NCBI GenBank assembly: GCA_963715485.1
Contig: OY970244.1
Span: 744,001 to 808,000 of the forward strand
DNA length: 64,000 bases
Origin: SG8-30 sp963715485
GTDB taxonomy: Bacteria > Pseudomonadota > Gammaproteobacteria > Steroidobacterales > Steroidobacteraceae
Direction of reading: 5' to 3'
The notes below the pieces were generated by a model. It did not search any database. It saw nothing but the letters and a program-made list of their open reading frames with translations, and had not been told where the DNA came from. Positions 27,407 to 36,915 of this stretch are shown here, piece by piece; positions within the stretch are counted from its first letter, which is position 1; every line of letters begins with the position of its first letter. The translations under genes were made by a program, and so were the position numbers.

Positions 27407-27577
27407 GAGACCTCCCCGCTCGCTCCGAAAGGCAGACAGTCGCTCGCAGGGAGGTCCCCGTCGTCCTCGCCGCGCCTCACGCGCCGTGCCACCAGACGTC
27501 ACGGGCAGCCCGAGAACGACCGGTGTCCCTCCGGGAGCGACTATCCGGCTTTCGGAGCGACCGGAGGGACACGGGGA
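27407..27577. repeat. Pair of REP-like palindromes in inverted orientation
   Basis: Two imperfect palindromes in a 400-base stretch without genes. Copy 1 (27407-27460) is bounded by GACCTCCC and GGGAGGTC. Copy 2 (27523-27575) is bounded by GTGTCCCTCC and GGAGGGACAC and sits inside a wider inverted repeat of GGGCAGCCC/GGGCTGCCC. The core TCGCTCCGAAAG of copy 1 occurs reverse-complemented in copy 2, so they are related elements facing each other, like a BIME. The rest of 27352-27750 shows nothing else. Confidence 0.65.
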
Positions 27578-27750
27578 GTAGGGAGGGCTGCCCGCGGCAT
27601 GGGGCACGGTGCAGACAGCCGCGCCAGCCACGAGGCGGGACCGGTCGACGAGCGCTCGCGCCAGGCGGTGAGCATTGGTGCGGACGGCGTGCCTCGGTGC
27701 GGCTGTTATGCTCGAACCTGACACCGACTGACCGAAGGACGAGAAGACAA

Positions 27751-27945
27751 GTGGTGACGTTCCTGCTCTGGCTGCTGCTGTTCGTGCTCTGCTGGCCCAT
27801 CGCGCTGCTGGCGCTGCTGCTCTACCCGATTGTCTGGCTGCTGCTCCTGCCGTTGCGGCTGCTCGGCGTGGCGGTCGAGGGAATCTTCGAGCTGCTGCGC
27901 GCTCTAATCCTCCTGCCGTCGAGACTGCTGAGGGGCAAGCCATGA
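27751..27945 (+). CDS. Small hydrophobic membrane protein
   Basis: A 64-residue protein that is almost entirely hydrophobic (TFLLWLLLFVLCWPIALLAL, then YPIVWLLLLPLRLLGVAV), with a basic end (SRLLRGKP), implying one to two membrane helices. Tandem GTG codons at 27751 and 27754 could both serve as start. The last codon overlaps the ATG of the next gene (ATGA), which argues that it is really translated. Function is unknown. Confidence 0.6.
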   Translation: MVTFLLWLLLFVLCWPIALLALLLYPIVWLLLLPLRLLGVAVEGIFELLRALILLPSRLLRGKP

Positions 27946-28783
27946 GGACCGAACCGAGGCCGGACCGCAGGGTGGAACGCCATCGTGACGATGCGTCGCT
28001 GGGGCGTCGAGCGCTGTGGGTGCTGGCGGTGATCGCGCTGGTCATCGGCGGCTGGTACGCGTACCGGCAGGTCGCCGTCGAGCCCGCGCCGCCGCCCGAG
28101 GTGGTGCAGGAGCCGGTCAAGGAGGTGGCGGAGGCCCCCCTCATCGAGCATCCCGTGGAGCCGGTGCCGCAGGAACAGCCGCTCCCGCCGCTCAACGAGA
28201 GCGATGGGCTGGCGAGCGAGGAACTCGGCCTGCTGTTCGGGCAGGACACCCTGGCTTCGCTGTTCTGTCACGGACGACCTGGTGCGCCGGATCACCGTGA
28301 CGGTCGACAATCTCCCGCGCGAGAAGGTGGCCATGCGCCAGCGGCCAATGAAGCCGATGGACAGCGCCTTCGCGCCCTCCGGCGTGGAAGGCGAGTGGTT
28401 CCTGGGGCCGGACAACTACGCGCGCTATGCGCCCTGGGTCGCGATCGTCGAGGGGCTCGATCCCGGACGCGGTGGCGGCCTTCTACGTGAGGCTCTATCC
28501 GCTGTTCCAGCAGGCCTACGTCGAGCTCGGCCACCTGGACGGCTACTTCAACGACCGGGTCATCGAGGTCATCGACCATCTGCTCGCCGCGCCGTCGCCG
28601 GACGGTCCGATCCCGCTGGTGCGCCCCAACGTCATGTACCAGTTCGCCGACCCCGCGCTCGAGTCGCGCTCGGCCGGGCAGAAGTTCCTGATCCGCATCG
28701 GCCCGGACAATGCCGCTCGCGTGAAGACGCAGTTGCGGGCGCTTCGCGAGCGCCTGGCCTCGCAGCCTCCACCGGCCGACTGA
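27942..28783 (+). CDS. DUF3014 domain protein (two frameshifts)
   Basis: About 280 residues. One N-terminal membrane helix (LWVLAVIALVIGGWYAY) is followed by a Pro/Glu-rich linker and the DUF3014 domain: DDLVRRITVTVDNLPREKVA, ARYAPWVAIVEG, LYPLFQQAYVELGHLDGYFN and a C-terminal helix KTQLRALRERLASQ. Breaks are at about 28264-28266 (LASLF to VTDDLV) and about 28461 (VEGLD to DAVAAFYVRLYPLFQQ). Both are +1. It is a likely inner-membrane protein with a periplasmic domain of unknown role, coupled to the small hydrophobic protein. Confidence 0.8.
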
Positions 28784-28796
28784 CCCGGGACCCCAC

Positions 28797-28911
28797 AAAC
28801 CCCCGGATTCCGGTGCCGGGTGTCCGATTTCCGGGGGTTTTGGCATGGCGCCACGATTCCAAAACCCCCGGAACTCTTACACCGGCACCGATTTCCGATT
28901 TCCGGGGGTTT
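28797..28911. repeat. Two tandem AAACCCCCGGA hairpins (family B, copy 2)
   Basis: AAACCCCCGGA (28797-28807) pairs with TCCGGGGGTTT (28830-28840), and a second AAACCCCCGGA (28862-28872) pairs with TCCGGGGGTTT (28901-28911). CCGGTGCCGGG and CACCGGCACC lie in the loops. The element fills the gap between the stop codons of two convergent genes and likely terminates both. Confidence 0.75.
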
Positions 28912-28916
28912 CGGGG

Positions 28917-30113
28917 TTACTTGCCCTGCATCATGCGCTGGCGGACCAGCGTGCCGGCTTCCTTGTAGGTCTCGGGCAGGCTGTCGAGGAAGTTGTTCGG
29001 ACCGAACAGCGGCTCGTACTGCTCGAGCACCGGGCGGAACAGCGCGATGGGCAGCTCGGGGAAGCGGCGGGTCTTGCGGAACTCGCCGATCGGGATCCGG
29101 GTGCTGGCGCTGTCCTCGTGGTGGTTGTCCGTCTTGGCGAGCACCGTCCCGCGCGGGTCCACGATGACCGTGCCCTCGTCCTTGCCGCCCGCCGACTCCA
29201 TGAAGCCCAGGTTGTCCGGCGACACCGAGTTGCCCACGCCCACGGTGTAGATCCTGTTGTAGCGCGCCGTCGCGGTCGCCGATTCCGCGTTGCTGCCGCC
29301 GGTCACGCTCATGACCAGGATCTCTGCGCCCTTGAGCGCGAGGCACTGGTAGAGCAGGGGCTCCATGCCCACGGCGGTCATGGCGATGTTGCCGATGTCG
29401 GTGCGTGCCACCGGCAGCACGGCGTCCCAGCCGTACATCTCGACGTAGCGGTCGAGCACGTCGTAGACGGTGGTGCCGATCAGCGCGTTCTCGCCGAACA
29501 GGCCGAGGATGTTGCGGGCCTTCCAGTGCTTCGCGACGATATTGCCGTCCGGGCCGACGATCACCGACATGTTGATCACGTGCCGCGGCCAGCCCTGCTC
29601 CTTCGCATAGCAGCCGAAGGCGATGTAGCAGCCGAACTTCTTCGCCCGTGCGCCGATCGCCTCGGTCTCCGGCCCGGGCAGCTCGAATGCCACCCTGTTC
29701 AGCTCGCTGCGCGTCCACGGCTGGAAGCCCTGGATCGGGAACTCGTGCAGGCAGATCAGGTCCTGCTTCGCGCCCCACAGGCGCTCGCCGCCCCACTCCT
29801 CGGGGGAGCCCTGCGCGATGTCGACCAGGTGCAGCACGTGGTCGAGGTTGGCCTTCATGGTGGGCGCGAGGTTCTTCACGTCCACCGAGCGCACCCGCGA
29901 CTGGATCGCGGTGACGCTGATCGACTCCTGCCGCAGCGGCACCGTGGCGTACTGGCCGCGCTTGGCGACCGACACGGCGGCAGCTTCCCCGGGCTGCGCC
30001 GCCCGTGCCGGCGCCGGGGCGGCACCGGCCACCATGCCCGTCAGGCCGAGCGCGCCTGCGCTGGCGAGCAGCTCGCGTCGGGTCCGGTTCACGGCTTCTG
30101 TCTTGCGGTTCAT
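28917..30113 (-). CDS. Tat-exported nitrilase-superfamily protein without the usual catalytic Cys
   Basis: A 398-residue protein with a twin-arginine signal (NRTRRELLASAGALGLTGMV). The carbon-nitrogen hydrolase fold is clear: ICLHEFPIQGFQPW holds the Glu of the triad, AKHWKARNI is the Lys region, and NIAMTAVGMEPLLYQCLALK then GAEILVMSVTGGSNAE follow. At the position where hydrolases have the nucleophilic Cys, the alignment places AVGMEP, so no Cys is present there. It may be a binding protein or use another residue. It follows the NamZ gene by 14 bases and is probably the last gene of the DOMON-NamZ unit. Confidence 0.78.
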   Translation of the reverse strand: MNRKTEAVNRTRRELLASAGALGLTGMVAGAAPAPARAAQPGEAAAVSVAKRGQYATVPLRQESISVTAIQSRVRSVDVKNLAPTMKANLDHVLHLVDIAQGSPEEWGGERLWGAKQDLICLHEFPIQGFQPWTRSELNRVAFELPGPETEAIGARAKKFGCYIAFGCYAKEQGWPRHVINMSVIVGPDGNIVAKHWKARNILGLFGENALIGTTVYDVLDRYVEMYGWDAVLPVARTDIGNIAMTAVGMEPLLYQCLALKGAEILVMSVTGGSNAESATATARYNRIYTVGVGNSVSPDNLGFMESAGGKDEGTVIVDPRGTVLAKTDNHHEDSASTRIPIGEFRKTRRFPELPIALFRPVLEQYEPLFGPNNFLDSLPETYKEAGTLVRQRMMQGK

Positions 30114-30127
30114 CGTCCTTCCTTCGT

Positions 30128-31334
30128 TCAGCGATAGATCAGGAACGGCTCGCGCGAGGCCAGCCAGGCACGCTCGTCGGGGAGCGCCAGCGCATCGAGG
30201 TCGGCCGGCTCCGCCTGCGGGTCGTCCACCCACTCGCGCAGCAGCGGGCTGCCGTTGATGAGGTCGATGGCCAGGCGCCCGGTCTCGTACTCGTAGGGGA
30301 AGTCGCGCCACAGCGGATAGTCGGCCCGCAGGCGGCGCAGCGCCTTGAAGGCGAGTGCGACCAGCCGCCATGGCCGGAACGCCTCGTGGTCGTAGCGGGC
30401 GTCCTCGACATGCAGCTGCAGACCGGCGCACAGCTGCGCGGCGTGCTTGTGGAAGGTCGGTTCGAACCAGCAGCGGCGCGGCGTGCAGCCGGCGAGCCAG
30501 CGCGGCGCCAGCTCCTGCATCGTCGCCAGCAGCCGCCCGGCGTCCACGTCGGGCGCCCCGAACAGTTCCAGCGGCCGCGTGGTGCCCCGGCCCTCGGACA
30601 GCGTCGTGCCCTCGAACATCACCGTGCCCGGATAGCAGCGCGCCATCCACAGGTTCGGTGCATTCGGGCTGGGATTGACCCAGGTGCGCTGGCCCAGCGG
30701 CCAGCCGAAGCCCGGCGCCGCGGCGGGCGCCCAGCCTTCCATCTCCACGACGCGGTACTCGAGGTCGAGCCCGAGCGTGGCGACGAACCACCGGCCGAGT
30801 TCGCCGAGCGTCAGCCCATGGCGCATCGGCAGCGCACCGGCGCCGACGAAGCTCTCCCAGCCTTCGCGCAGCGTCAGTCCCTCCACCGGCCGGCCGATCG
30901 GGTTCGGCCGGTCCAGCACCCACACCGCCTTGCCGGCGCTCGCGGCTTCTTCCAGCACGTAGCGCAGTGTCGTGATGAAGGTATAGATGCGGCAGCCGAG
31001 GTCCTGCAGGTCGACCAGCAGGACGTCGAAGCTGTCCATCATCGCCGCCGTAGGCCGCCGCACTTCCCCGTAGAGGCTGAACACCGGGATGCCGTGCACC
31101 GGATCGGTGAAGTCCACCGACTCGACCATGTTGTCCTGCTTGTCGCCGCGCAGGCCGTGCTGCGGGCCGAAGGCTGCCGTGAGGCGCACGCTGTCGAGCC
31201 CGGCCAGCGCATCCAGCGAGTGCTGCAGCCGCGCCGTGACCGACGCCGGGTGCGCCAGCAGGGCGACGCGGCGGCCGGCCAGCGGCTGTGCGCAGTGCGC
31301 GATCCTCGATCAAGCGGTCGATGCCGAACTTCAT
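30128..31334 (-). CDS. namZ: DUF1343 exo-beta-N-acetylmuramidase-like protein (one frameshift)
   Basis: About 400 residues. DUF1343 includes NamZ, which releases N-acetylmuramic acid from the ends of peptidoglycan fragments. The start MKFGIDRLIEDRALR is followed, after a +1 break at about 31289, by QPLAGRRVALLAHPASVT and FGPQHGLRGDKQDNMVES. Then come FSLYGEVRRPTAAMMDSFDV, LVDLQDLGCRIYTFITTL, VLDRPNPIGRPVEGLTLREG and SEGRGTTRPLELFGAP, all conserved. There is no signal peptide on this start, so recycling inside the cell or export by another route is possible. The ATG overlaps the stop of the DOMON gene. Confidence 0.85.
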
Positions 31335-31906
31335 GCGCGTCCGTCCGTTGCCTCCGTTCCGAGGCGCAGCCTAAACGATTCCGGGTCGTGGAAGTCGGGC
31401 CCACCGGGGCCATGCCTCAGCGCCCAGTAGCTGGCGGTGCCGTCCGCGGCCTCGATGACGGCAGCCAGGCCGAGCCGCAACGTGGCGCGGGAAGACACCG
31501 GCAGTTGCAGTTCCACCGACAGGCGCAGGCCGTCCGGCTCGCGCCCGAGGCGCGGCGCCGGCTCGCGCGTCATGTCCAGCGGCCGCATGCCTTCGCGTCG
31601 CGCATCGAAGCGGTACGCGGCCCATTCGCCGGACGGCGAGAAATTGAACTCCAGGTAGCCGGGTCCGTCGTCCGCCAGGACGAAGGCCTCGAAGCAGGTG
31701 TGCCGCCACAGCCCATCGGCGCGCCGCGGCCGCCCCGCCGCGGGCAGGCGCAGGGCCTCCGGGTCCGCCACCAGCCGGTACTCGAGCGACAGGGTCCGCG
31801 CCGCCACCGACCAGCGGGCCACGGCCGACAGGGCCTGCACCGCTCCGGGGCCGCCGGCGGGATGCGGGCTCAGCGACACCACGGCAGTAGGGATGCTTTC
31901 TGGCAC
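31331..31906 (-). CDS. DOMON-like domain protein
   Basis: A 191-residue protein with the DOMON-like beta sandwich: LSLEYRLVADPEALRLP, GLWRHTCFEAFVLADDGPGY, LEFNFSPSGEWAAYRFDARR and SYWALRHGPGGPDFHDPESF. Such proteins usually bind haem or sugars. I chose the GTG at 31906 because AGGAAGAG lies five bases before it; ATGs at 31930 and 31948 would overlap the divergent gene. The stop overlaps the NamZ start as ATGA. It is the first gene of the minus-strand unit. Confidence 0.78.
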   Translation of the reverse strand: MPESIPTAVVSLSPHPAGGPGAVQALSAVARWSVAARTLSLEYRLVADPEALRLPAAGRPRRADGLWRHTCFEAFVLADDGPGYLEFNFSPSGEWAAYRFDARREGMRPLDMTREPAPRLGREPDGLRLSVELQLPVSSRATLRLGLAAVIEAADGTASYWALRHGPGGPDFHDPESFRLRLGTEATDGRA

Positions 31907-31946
31907 ACTCGCTCTTCCTGCAGTGCGCATTATGGAGTGAGGCCGC

Positions 31947-33515
31947 ATGAAAGGGGCGCAGGCGATCTACGAGACCCTGCATCGGGCGGGGATCGACACG
32001 CTGTTCGCAAATCCGGGCACCTCGGAGATGGCCCTCGTGCGGGCCCTCGACGACGCCGGGACCATGCGCGCGGTCCTGGCGCTGTTCGAGGGTGTCGTCA
32101 GCGGGGCGGCCGACGGCTACGCGCGCATGGCGGGCAAGCCGGCGGCGACGCTGCTGCACCTCGGCCCGGGCCTCGCCAACGCGGCGGCCAACCTGCACAA
32201 CGCGCGTCGCGCCCGTTCGCCGGTCGTGAACATCGTGGGCGAGCACGCCCGCGACCACGTGGCGCTGGATGCGCCGCTGACCACCGACATCGAGGCCGTC
32301 GCCCGGCCCTTCTCACGCTGGGTCAGGACGATCGGCACCACGGCGGATGCGGGCCGCGATGCCGCGGCGGCCATCGAGGCGGCGCGCTCGCTCGGCGGAC
32401 CGGCGACGCTCATCGTTCCCGCGGACGTGGCCTGGAGTCCCGGTGGCGCGCCCGCCGATACGCCGCCGCCACCCGTGCCGCGGCGTCCGGGCGAGCCGCA
32501 GCTTGCGCTGGTGGCGCAGATGCTCCGCCGGCACGGGCCACGCGCCATGCTGCTGCTGGGCGGCAGTGCCTGGGCGAGCGGGCCGTGGGCTTTGCGGCGC
32601 GCCTGTCGGCGGCCACGGGTGCGCGGCTCGCCAGCGAGACCTTCAACGTACGCGCCGCGCGCGGCGCCGGGCGGCCCTTCATTCCCAAGGTGCCTTACTT
32701 CGGCGAACCCGCCGAGGCTTTCCTGGCCGAGGTGGACCTGCTCGTCACGGTCGAGGCGCGCGCGCCGGTGAACTTCTTCGGTTATCCGGGACGGCGCGGC
32801 ACCCCGGTCGCGCCGTCCACCCAGGTGCTGGACGGGGGCCGCAGCCGGCGAGGACGGCGCATGGCTGCTCGAGTCCCTGTGCGAGCGCCTCGACGCACCG
32901 GCCGCGGTGCTGCCCGGCAGGCCCGCGCCGGCCCGGCCGGAGGGGCCGATCGACGCCATCGCGCTGGCCTGTGCCCTCGCACACCGGCTGCCGGAGGGTG
33001 CCGTGGTGTGCGACGAGGCGATCACCGCGAGCCTGGCGTTGCCGGAGGTGCTGGCCGGCGCTGCCCCGCACGATCACCTCGACCTGATGGGCGGCGCCAT
33101 CGGCGGGGCGCTGCCGCTGGCGACCGGCGCGGCCCTGGGCAGTCCCGGGCGGCGCGTCGTCTGCGTGTCCGGCGACGGCAGCGCGCTGTACACGATCCAG
33201 GCGCTGTGGACCCAGGCGCGGGAGAACCTCGACGTCACCACCGTCATCTGCGCCAACCGCAGTTACGCGATCCTGGCCTACGAGCACCTGCAGATCGAGG
33301 GCAAGCTGCCGGGCCCGCGCGCGATGCCGGTGCTGTCGCTCGACCGGCCGGCGCTGCGCTTCGCGGAGCTCGCGCGCGGTTTCGGGGTGGAGTCGGTCAC
33401 GGTGGACTCGGCGGAGGCACTCGACGATGCGCTCGCGGCGGCGCACGAGCGCCGCGGACCGTTCCTCATCGAGGCCGTCATGGCGCCGATGGAACTGCCG
33501 CCGCGGCCCGCCTGA
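31947..33515 (+). CDS. ThDP-dependent enzyme, acetolactate synthase-like (two frameshifts)
   Basis: About 520 residues in three frames. The N-terminal pyrimidine-binding domain has IDTLFANPGTSEMALVRALD and VLALFEGVVSGAADGYARMA with the catalytic Glu. The central domain ends near 32570, where the frame slips (-1, missing C) and resumes as GERAVGFAARLSAATG. A +1 slip at about 32834-32838 leads to the PP-binding domain: DLMGGAIGGALPLATGAALG, then GDGSALYTIQALWTQARENL. Relatives include acetolactate synthase large subunits and benzoylformate decarboxylase-like enzymes. No small regulatory subunit adjoins it, so a catabolic 2-oxoacid enzyme is as likely as valine synthesis. Confidence 0.8.
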
Positions 33516-33527
33516 GCGCCGGGCACC

Positions 33528-34900
33528 TCAGAGCCAGGGCTTCACCAGCCGCTGCACGTCCACGCGCGCGCGCAGCATCGCGCACAGCATGAAGGTGCCG
33601 ACCAGCTTGCGGTGCAGGAACATCGTCGAGGGCGGCGGTGTCGGCAGCCCCTTGCGGAAGGCGACGTCGAGCCCCAGATCGTAGGCGTCCTGCGGCAGCC
33701 GCGAGGCGGCGAAGTCGTAGGTTCCGCGGTGAGCGAGGGGCGCGCACACCAGGCGGATGATCTCGATCACGCCTTCGGCCGAATCGGCGGGCGTCGAGGA
33801 TTGCAGGTAACCGAGCTCGAGCGCGGCGTGGCGGATCGCATCGCGCTCATCGGCGATGACCGCGCGACAGATGTCCCGGTATCCGGCGACGCGCGCGGCG
33901 TCCAGCTCCAGCGTCGAGCCGAAGTCGAGCAGCACCAGCTCGTCGCTGTCGCGACGGTAACGGTAGTTGCCCGGGTTGGGGTCGGTCTGCATCAGCCGGA
34001 ACTCGAACAGCTCGCGGAACAGCAGCGCCTCGATGCGCCGCGCGATGCCGTCGCGCCACCGCTGCGGCAGGTCCTCGCCGCAGCAGGACTCCAGCGGTTC
34101 CGACTCGATGTAGTCGAGCGCGAGGATGCGGCGGGTGGTGAGGTCGCGGTGGACGCCTGGCACCAGGATGCCAGGGGTCCCGGCGAGCAGGCGGCGGAAG
34201 CGCTCGGTGTGCTCCGCCTCCTGCAGGTAGTCGGCCTCGACCTTCAGCTGTCGCTTGGCCTCGGCCGCCAGGCCGGCGACGTCGAGTTCCACGGGCAGGA
34301 AGTCGAGCCAGCGCAGCAGGGTCGCCAGGTTGTCCACGTCGCTGTCGATGCTGCGGGCCACGCCCGGGATACTGGATCTTCAGGACCAGGTCGCGCCCGC
34401 CGCGGGCGCGGACACGATGCACCTGGCCGATCGAGGCCGCCGCGATCGGCTCCTCGTCGAAGTCCGTGAAGCGCCGCTGCCAGCCGGCGCCGTACTCGCG
34501 CCCGAGTACGCGGTGCAGCTGGGCACGCCGGCATCGCATAGCCCTCGGATCGCAGGATCGCCAGCGCCTCGCGGAACTCGGGCGGCAGCAGGTCCTGCTG
34601 CAGCGACAGCATCTGCCCCAGCTTCATGGCGGCACCGCGCAGCGTGGCCAGGCGGCGCGCCAGCGTCCGCGCATTGCGGGCCGACAACAGGGTGTCGGCA
34701 CGCGGCAACCGACCCGAGGCCAGCTGGCGCACGCTCGACAGCGCACCGTCGAGGGCCACCTCGCCGGCCATCATTCCCAGGCGGACGGCGCGGCCGAGGC
34801 GGCTGGAGGGGACGGAGGACTGGGTGCGACGCGGGCGGCTCATGATGGCTTCGACCCGCTCCGCGGGACCGGCGTTCGCGCCGCAGCCGTGCTGGCTCAT
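33528..34900 (-). CDS. ABC1/UbiB-family atypical kinase (two frameshifts)
   Basis: About 455 residues. UbiB/COQ8-type proteins are kinase-fold ATPases that support ubiquinone synthesis. Visible motifs: LRGAAMKLGQMLSLQQDLLP (the KxGQ region), EEPIAAASIGQVHRV (Ala-rich loop), a Lys in DLVLKIQYPG, MQTDPNPGNYRYR and LVLLDFGSTLEL (the metal-binding DFG). Breaks are at about 34525 (AMPA to QLHRVLGREYG) and about 34362 (QYPG to VARSIDSDVDNL). C-terminal membrane helices of true UbiB are not obvious, so this is the broader ABC1 family. The start overlaps the stop of the acyltransferase gene as ATGA. Confidence 0.85.
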
Positions 34901-35802
34901 GCCGCGCGCGGGCCTGGTTCCGACTGCAGGCGGTCGAGCAGCCGGTCCTTGTCCGCCCACAGGCCGGCAAGCCCCTGCTGGAACGCCTCGCGGAAGGCGG
35001 GGTCGTCGGTGTAGCTGCCGCCGGTCATCCACGGCTCGATGGCGCGCTGGCGCACGTGCACGATCACGCGTTCCACGCGACCGCAGCACAGGTCCCACAG
35101 GCTGGGCGTGCGCGCGCCGTAGGCCAGCGTGACGTCGAGCGTGGCGTGCAGCATGTCGCCCATCGCGCCGAGGACGAAGGCGATGCCGCCGGCACGCGGG
35201 GGCAGCAGGTGGCGGTAGGGTGCGCCGGCTGCGTCGCGCTTGGCGAGGGTGAAGCGCGTGCCCTCGACGAAGTTGATGACGGTGGTGGGAATGCGGCGGA
35301 ATTTCTCGCAGGCGCGGCGCGTGGCCTCCAGGTCGCGGCCGCGCGCCTCCGGGTGCTTCTCCAGGTACTCGCGCGAGTGGCGGCGCATGAACGGCATGTC
35401 GAGCGCCCACCACGCGAGGCCGAGCACCGGGACCCACTTCAACTGGTCCTTGATGAAGAACTTCAGGAAGGGGACGCGGCGGTTGAATGCCGCCTGCAGG
35501 ACCAGGATGTCCACCCACGAGCGGTGGTTGGAGATCATCAGGTACCACTGGCGGCGCTCGAGTTCGATGTCACCGCGGTGCTCCAGCGCCAGCGCGCCAC
35601 CGGCGGTCAGGATGAACGTGTTGACGCCGATCCAGTTCTCCGCGAGCGCGATCAGGCCGCGGCTCAGGAACTCCCGCGCGCCACGGAACGGTGTGAGCAG
35701 CTTGACCGCCGCCAGCAGCAGCAGCGGCGTGCCCCACAACAGCGTGTTCAGGACGATCAGCGACAGCGTGAGCGCGCCGCGCAAGGTGGCGAGGATCTGC
35801 AA
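34897..35802 (-). CDS. LPLAT-family acyltransferase (YihG-like)
   Basis: A 301-residue membrane acyltransferase. Two N-terminal helices (ALTLSLIVLNTLLWGTPLLL) are followed by the acyltransferase motifs NHRSWVDILVLQAAFNRRVP (NHx4D) and INFVEGTRFTLAKR (EGTR). The YLEKHPEARGRDLEATRRAC stretch matches the YihG branch, which acts on lysophosphatidic acid with unusual acyl groups. It is translationally coupled to the ABC1 kinase downstream (ATGA). It is intact despite frameshifts in both neighbours. Confidence 0.87.
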   Translation of the reverse strand: MQILATLRGALTLSLIVLNTLLWGTPLLLLAAVKLLTPFRGAREFLSRGLIALAENWIGVNTFILTAGGALALEHRGDIELERRQWYLMISNHRSWVDILVLQAAFNRRVPFLKFFIKDQLKWVPVLGLAWWALDMPFMRRHSREYLEKHPEARGRDLEATRRACEKFRRIPTTVINFVEGTRFTLAKRDAAGAPYRHLLPPRAGGIAFVLGAMGDMLHATLDVTLAYGARTPSLWDLCCGRVERVIVHVRQRAIEPWMTGGSYTDDPAFREAFQQGLAGLWADKDRLLDRLQSEPGPRAA

Positions 35803-35837
35803 GGTCGGCGCTTCCGCTCGGCCGGGACCCGCCTAGT

Positions 35838-36430
35838 CTAGCGCCGCCAGATGCGCAGCTGGTTGTTGGCGGGCATGGCATGGTCGGCCGCCAGGACGAG
35901 GCCGACCGCGCGGGCGAGGTCGTCCACGGCCTCGGCGTCGCGAATGCCGCTGTCGGGGTCGCGCTCGCGCAGGAATGCGTCGAACTCGGCGTTGCTGGCC
36001 GAGGTGTACTTGCCGCCGTAACGGAACGGGCCGTAGAGGGCCAGCACGCCATCCGGCCCCAGCAGGGCACCGATGCCGCGGAAGGCGGCCACCACGCGCT
36101 TGCCAGGACATGATGTGCAGCGTGTTGGCGCTGAAGATTGCATCCGCCTCCCGCACCGGCCACGGATCGTCCGCGAGCACGTCGAGCTCGAGCGGCTCGC
36201 GCAGGTTCGGCGGTCCTTCCTCGCGGACCCTCTCGGCCAACGGGACGAGGTACTCGCCGCGGTCCGTCGGCTGCCACTCCAGCCAGGGCAGGTGACGCGC
36301 GAAATGCACGGCGTGCTGGCCGGTGCCGCTGCCGATCTCGAGTACGCGGCGAACACCCTGACAGGGCCTCGCGCAGGATGGCGAGGATCGGGTCCTTGTT
36401 ACGCTCGCAGGCTTCGGAGAACGGGAGCAT
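35838..36430 (-). CDS. DUF938 SAM-dependent methyltransferase-like protein (two frameshifts)
   Basis: About 197 residues. It begins MLPFSEACERNKDPILAILR, typical of DUF938, then VRRVLEIGSGTGQHAVHFAR (SAM-binding), EWQPTDRGEYLVPL and SANTLHIMSW, ending in DAEAVDDLARAVGLVLAADH. Breaks at about 36359-36361 and about 36102 are both +1, and each junction restores the family sequence. The molecular target is unknown. It is upstream of the acyltransferase on the same strand. Confidence 0.8.
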
Positions 36431-36455
36431 GGCACTCCAGCAGCCGGGCTGGTGC

Positions 36456-36794
36456 TCAGTCCGTGTCGCGCCGGTGCGGGTGCGGCAGCGGCATGCCGTT
36501 GCGGTCCAGCCCGACGCCCTCGTGGCGCCGGTCGTCGTAGTGCCGGTACCGGCAGGTGCATCCGCCCTCGGTGCAGTCCTTCAGCGGCAGCTGCGGCGCT
36601 TCCTTCGACAGGAACCGCTGACCCAGCAGGGCCTCGACGGCCGCACAGCGCTTCGGGCCGGGCTGGATGGCGACCGCATGCCAGGGGTTGGAGAGGCGGA
36701 TCTCTTCCCGAGGCAGGTTCTTCAGTTCCTCGGCGACGGGATCCACGAGACCGAGCCGCCGTTTGGCGGCATCGAGCAGGTCCTTCAAAACCAT
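36456..36794 (-). CDS. Conserved hypothetical protein with CTCRYRHYDDRR motif
   Basis: A 112-residue soluble protein. A helical N terminus (LKDLLDAAKRRLGLVDPVAE) leads to NPWHAVAIQPGPKRCAAVEA and the striking TEGGCTCRYRHYDDRRHEG near the C terminus. Two or three cysteines and several histidines there could bind a metal, but this is inference. I recall similar short proteins in other gammaproteobacteria without a known function. It precedes the DUF938 gene on the minus strand. Confidence 0.68.
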   Translation of the reverse strand: MVLKDLLDAAKRRLGLVDPVAEELKNLPREEIRLSNPWHAVAIQPGPKRCAAVEALLGQRFLSKEAPQLPLKDCTEGGCTCRYRHYDDRRHEGVGLDRNGMPLPHPHRRDTD

Positions 36795-36915
36795 CCTGGC
36801 CCTCCCTGGACGGGTGCACTGTCGGCGATGAACCTAGCATGCGCGGGTGGGTGGAGGCTATCCTCGCAAGCTCCTGCCGCTGGCAGGCATCCGCACTGAT
36901 ACGAGGAGGCGGCCC

